Position numbers and translations under genes: made by a program. A stretch of DNA of 10,702 bases, from the NCBI GenBank assembly GCA_015499985.1, contig JAAAUF010001182.1:1-10702 (forward strand), in the 5' to 3' direction. Positions 9,501-10,702 of this stretch are shown piece by piece (the stretch's first letter is position 1; each line of letters begins with the position of its first letter). The stretch comes from Haplosporangium gracile (Eukaryota; Mortierellomycota; Mortierellomycetes; Mortierellales; Mortierellaceae). The notes under the pieces are model-generated. The model ran no database searches and had not been told where the DNA came from. It worked only from the letters and a program-made list of their open reading frames with translations.

Positions 9501-10603
9501 TCAGTAACAACAATGCGGCTACTGGATCTTCAACAGCTGATCAAGATGTCTTTGGAGCCGAAAACGTCACACCCGCTGCCTTCAAGAACAACAACGCCAA
9601 GGTGACTGCTTCGTCGACATCTCTCCCCATGAACCCGAATCACCTCCAGCCAGACTCTTTGGAGCCCCCCTTCAACCGCACGTTTGCTCAAGGATACCCC
9701 ACTACGTCGTTTTCCTTCAACCAGGAGTTTATCAATGCCGCGTCGGCAGCTACTGGTGGCCTTGTTGGTGGAACCCTTGCTTCAGAGCATTCTCGCGTCA
9801 AGCGTCAGAGCACTCCTTCGATCCCTCTGGGTGGATCCAACTTCCGTTTTATGGGCAACGATGCACCCGCCATGCCAGGAGCACCAACAAGTCACAAGGC
9901 TGGCCATACAGGATTTGCCTTTTCGACTGATGATGCCTCTGCGTTTGTGTATTCGCATTTGAACCGTGTTCACAGCGCCAGTAATGACGAAAGGACGACT
10001 GCTGCCAAGGCCAAGCGGGCTTCTCAGATGTACTACGGCAGTAGGAACAGTATTGATGGCAGCGAGTTCGGATCTAGTTCTTTCGGAGGATCAGGACCCA
10101 CCTCTCCAATCACATCCGGACCATCAGGGCGTGGACCCTTTGAGGGACCATTTGATGGTTCAGCGACTTCTTCTCCACCTCCTCTTGGCGACACCACAGC
10201 AGTAGAGACTTACAAGCGGGACTCGTTGTCGAGGCGGCCACGTGGGCTGAGTCGGTCTATCACCTCGCCTGATGTCCCTGTTGCAGAGCTAGGAGCAATG
10301 TTATTGCAGCAGCAAAAGGAAATGGAGCAAGGCATGGAGCGTCTTTCAAAAGCCCAGGCATCGGTAAGGGCAGCTGCCCAACAGCGCCAGAGTGTACAAA
10401 AGGTGCGGTTCCAGGGCACATCAGACATGTCACCTGACCTCGGCACAAGATCATCCTCAACACAGCCGTCAGAGGGACAGAGTACATCATTGTATTCAAC
10501 AGCCGCAGCCTCGGCACCGTTATCAGGGTCATCGGAGTCAGCCTCTGAAGGTCCACGACTAGGATCCTCCGAGTCCAGTTCTACGAGACCTAAACGCGAC
10601 TAA
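3509..10603 (+). CDS. DNF1: P4-type phospholipid-translocating ATPase (flippase), Dnf1/Dnf2 class, six exons
   Basis: The coding sequence is join(3509..3748, 5090..6166, 6299..6453, 6558..7453, 7555..8407, 8503..10603), giving 1,773 residues. The start ATG has A at -3 and G at +4, and an in-frame TAG lies nine bases upstream. P4-ATPases use ATP to move phospholipids from the outer to the cytosolic leaflet, with a Cdc50/Lem3-type subunit. Seen in order: N-terminal RRRIFLNL and NKVTTS-KY (to 82); TM1-TM2 (about 99-137); DGET of the actuator domain (317-320); TM3 (about 440-462); TM4 with PISLYISIEIVK (from 502); phosphorylated Asp in DKTGTLT (D555); SPDEAALV (689) and KGAD (756) of the nucleotide domain; TGDKT (872); GDGAND (993); TM5 with conserved lysine K1058; TM6-TM10 to about 1258; then a long tail. 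All key residues are present and there is no frameshift. The TM4 sequence favours Dnf1/Dnf2 over Drs2 or Neo1; DNF1 versus DNF2 cannot be separated. The tail makes it longer than the roughly 1,600-residue yeast Dnf proteins. Confidence 0.95.
3749..5089 (+). other. Intron 1 of the P4-ATPase gene (1,341 nt, phase 0)
   Basis: The donor GTAAAT follows codon TCG (residue S80), and the acceptor is AATAG before AAA (K81). The join produces NKVTTS-KYDLFSFIPKNLF, a block typical of P4-ATPase N-termini, so both ends are well supported. A CTAAC branch-point candidate lies at 5045-5049, 40 bases before the acceptor. Read-through meets a stop at 3773-3775. The intron holds a short GGCTCA-like repeat near 4000-4020, CT-rich tracts at about 4150-4255 and 4586-4640, a (GT)6 run at 4789-4800 and an ACACACACA run near 4831. 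Small open frames inside (for example 3815-4024) show no recognisable motif. It is about ten times longer than the other four introns. Confidence 0.88.
4789..4800 (+). repeat. (GT)6 microsatellite inside intron 1
   Basis: The GT run is followed by a second TGTGTGT at about 4807-4813, and then by ACACACACA at 4831-4839. The transcript could therefore fold GU-repeat against AC-repeat in a hairpin. No function is assigned. Confidence 0.75.
6167..6298 (+). other. Intron 2 of the P4-ATPase gene (132 nt, phase 0)
   Basis: The donor is GTGAGT after CAT (H439) and the acceptor is GTAG before ATC (I440). The join gives KDLNFH-IVMNFIILFALS, the entry to TM3. A CTAA branch-point candidate lies at 6277-6280. 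The donor is close to the fungal consensus. Confidence 0.92.
6454..6557 (+). other. Intron 3 of the P4-ATPase gene (104 nt, phase 2)
   Basis: The donor is GTATGT and the acceptor GTAG. The intron splits the Trp491 codon (TG|G), joining AFITFW to SCLILYQNIVPISLYIS within the TM4 region. Branch-point candidates are CTAAA at 6492-6496 and TAATAAC at 6522-6528. Confidence 0.92.
7454..7554 (+). other. Intron 4 of the P4-ATPase gene (101 nt, phase 1)
   Basis: The donor is GTATCT and the acceptor ATAG. The intron splits the Gly790 codon and joins ERFANEG to LRTLCLAYR, a conserved block at the end of the nucleotide-binding domain. TACTAAT at 7520-7526 is a good branch-point match. Confidence 0.93.
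8408..8502 (+). other. Intron 5 of the P4-ATPase gene (95 nt, phase 2)
   Basis: The donor is GTAAGA and the acceptor TTAG. The intron splits the Gly1074 codon between TM5 (ending FWFQFFSG) and TM6 (starting FTALLLFDYT). Branch-point candidates are CTAAC at 8469-8473 and TTAAC at 8493-8497. Confidence 0.93.
9059..10600 (+). other. Region encoding the long cytosolic C-terminal tail of the flippase
   Basis: Residues about 1260-1773 follow the last membrane segment. In order: a basic stretch rich in K and R (about 1277-1295); an acidic tandem DDDLE-DDDLD (from 1324); long Ser/Thr/Pro/Asn-rich low-complexity sequence; SFSFNQE (1476-1482); GFAFS followed by acidic residues (1544-1548); basic-directed kinase-like sites including RDSL (1646-1649); and a Gln/Glu/Ala-rich segment (about 1667-1705) that should form a coiled coil. 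The last 65 residues are Ser-rich. In other P4-ATPases the tail regulates activity by autoinhibition and kinase control. That this tail does the same is inference. Confidence 0.8.
9251..9280 (+). repeat. 15-bp in-frame tandem duplication encoding DDDLE-DDDLD
   Basis: Two copies of GACGACGATTTGGA, followed by G in the first (9251-9265) and T in the second (9266-9280), differ only at the last base. The repeat lies in the tail-coding part of exon 6 and gives an acidic patch starting at residue 1324. Confidence 0.85.
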
Positions 10604-10702
10604 TGTAAACTTTTTGATAGGAAATAAAATGATCAAAGACGATCCCCTTAATATAAACACTGTGACTGTTGAATGGTGCTTTCATTTTTTTTTTTTTTTT
10701 TT
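10604..10702 (+). other. 3' flank or UTR of the ATPase gene with AATAAA signal
   Basis: AATAAA lies at 10623-10628, 20 bases after the TAA stop, and is the likely polyadenylation signal. T-rich sequence downstream fits a cleavage region. The window ends in 18 consecutive T (10685-10702), a homopolymer that could also mark an assembly edge. Confidence 0.65.

Overview
The window looks like nuclear DNA from a fungus. It holds the 3' part of a nuclear-type tRNA gene and one protein-coding gene whose five GT-AG introns are mostly about 100 nt with CTAA-type branch points. The gene product is a Dnf1/Dnf2-class lipid flippase. The AT-rich, homopolymer-rich noncoding DNA, the CT-rich leader and the relatively loose spacing would suit an early-diverging fungus such as a Mortierella-like Mucoromycota. 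That placement is an inference from overall style, not from a diagnostic sequence.

Layout. Positions 1-47 are the 3' part of a tRNA-Glu(CTC) gene cut by the window edge, followed by a Pol III T-run. Positions about 57-2950 contain no gene I can support: only simple repeats, purine or pyrimidine tracts and one short dyad. Positions about 2951-3508 are the promoter and leader of the main gene, strongly pyrimidine-rich and nearly free of ATG. Positions 3509-10603 are a P4-type ATPase gene of six exons (3509-3748, 5090-6166, 6299-6453, 6558-7453, 7555-8407, 8503-10603), encoding 1,773 residues by my count. Positions 10604-10702 are the 3' flank, with an AATAAA signal and a terminal run of 18 T.

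The ATPase is intact. All exon joins restore the reading frame and family motifs run across them. The phosphorylation site (DKTGTLT), actuator loop (DGET), nucleotide-binding SPDEAALV and KGAD, hinge TGDKT and GDGAND are all present, as are ten likely membrane segments. The TM4 sequence PISLYISIEIVK and the absence of the Drs2-type QQ pair at the end of TM1 place it with the Dnf1/Dnf2 flippases of plasma membrane and endosome. These move phosphatidylcholine, phosphatidylethanolamine or related lipids to the cytosolic leaflet with a Cdc50/Lem3-type partner, which is not in this window.

The most interesting points are a first intron about ten times longer than the others, and an unusually long (about 514-residue) low-complexity C-terminal tail. 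The tail carries a GFAFS motif like the one used for autoinhibition in other P4-ATPases, an acidic tandem repeat and a terminal coiled coil. I see no mobile element, CRISPR array, gene cluster or new multi-gene system here.
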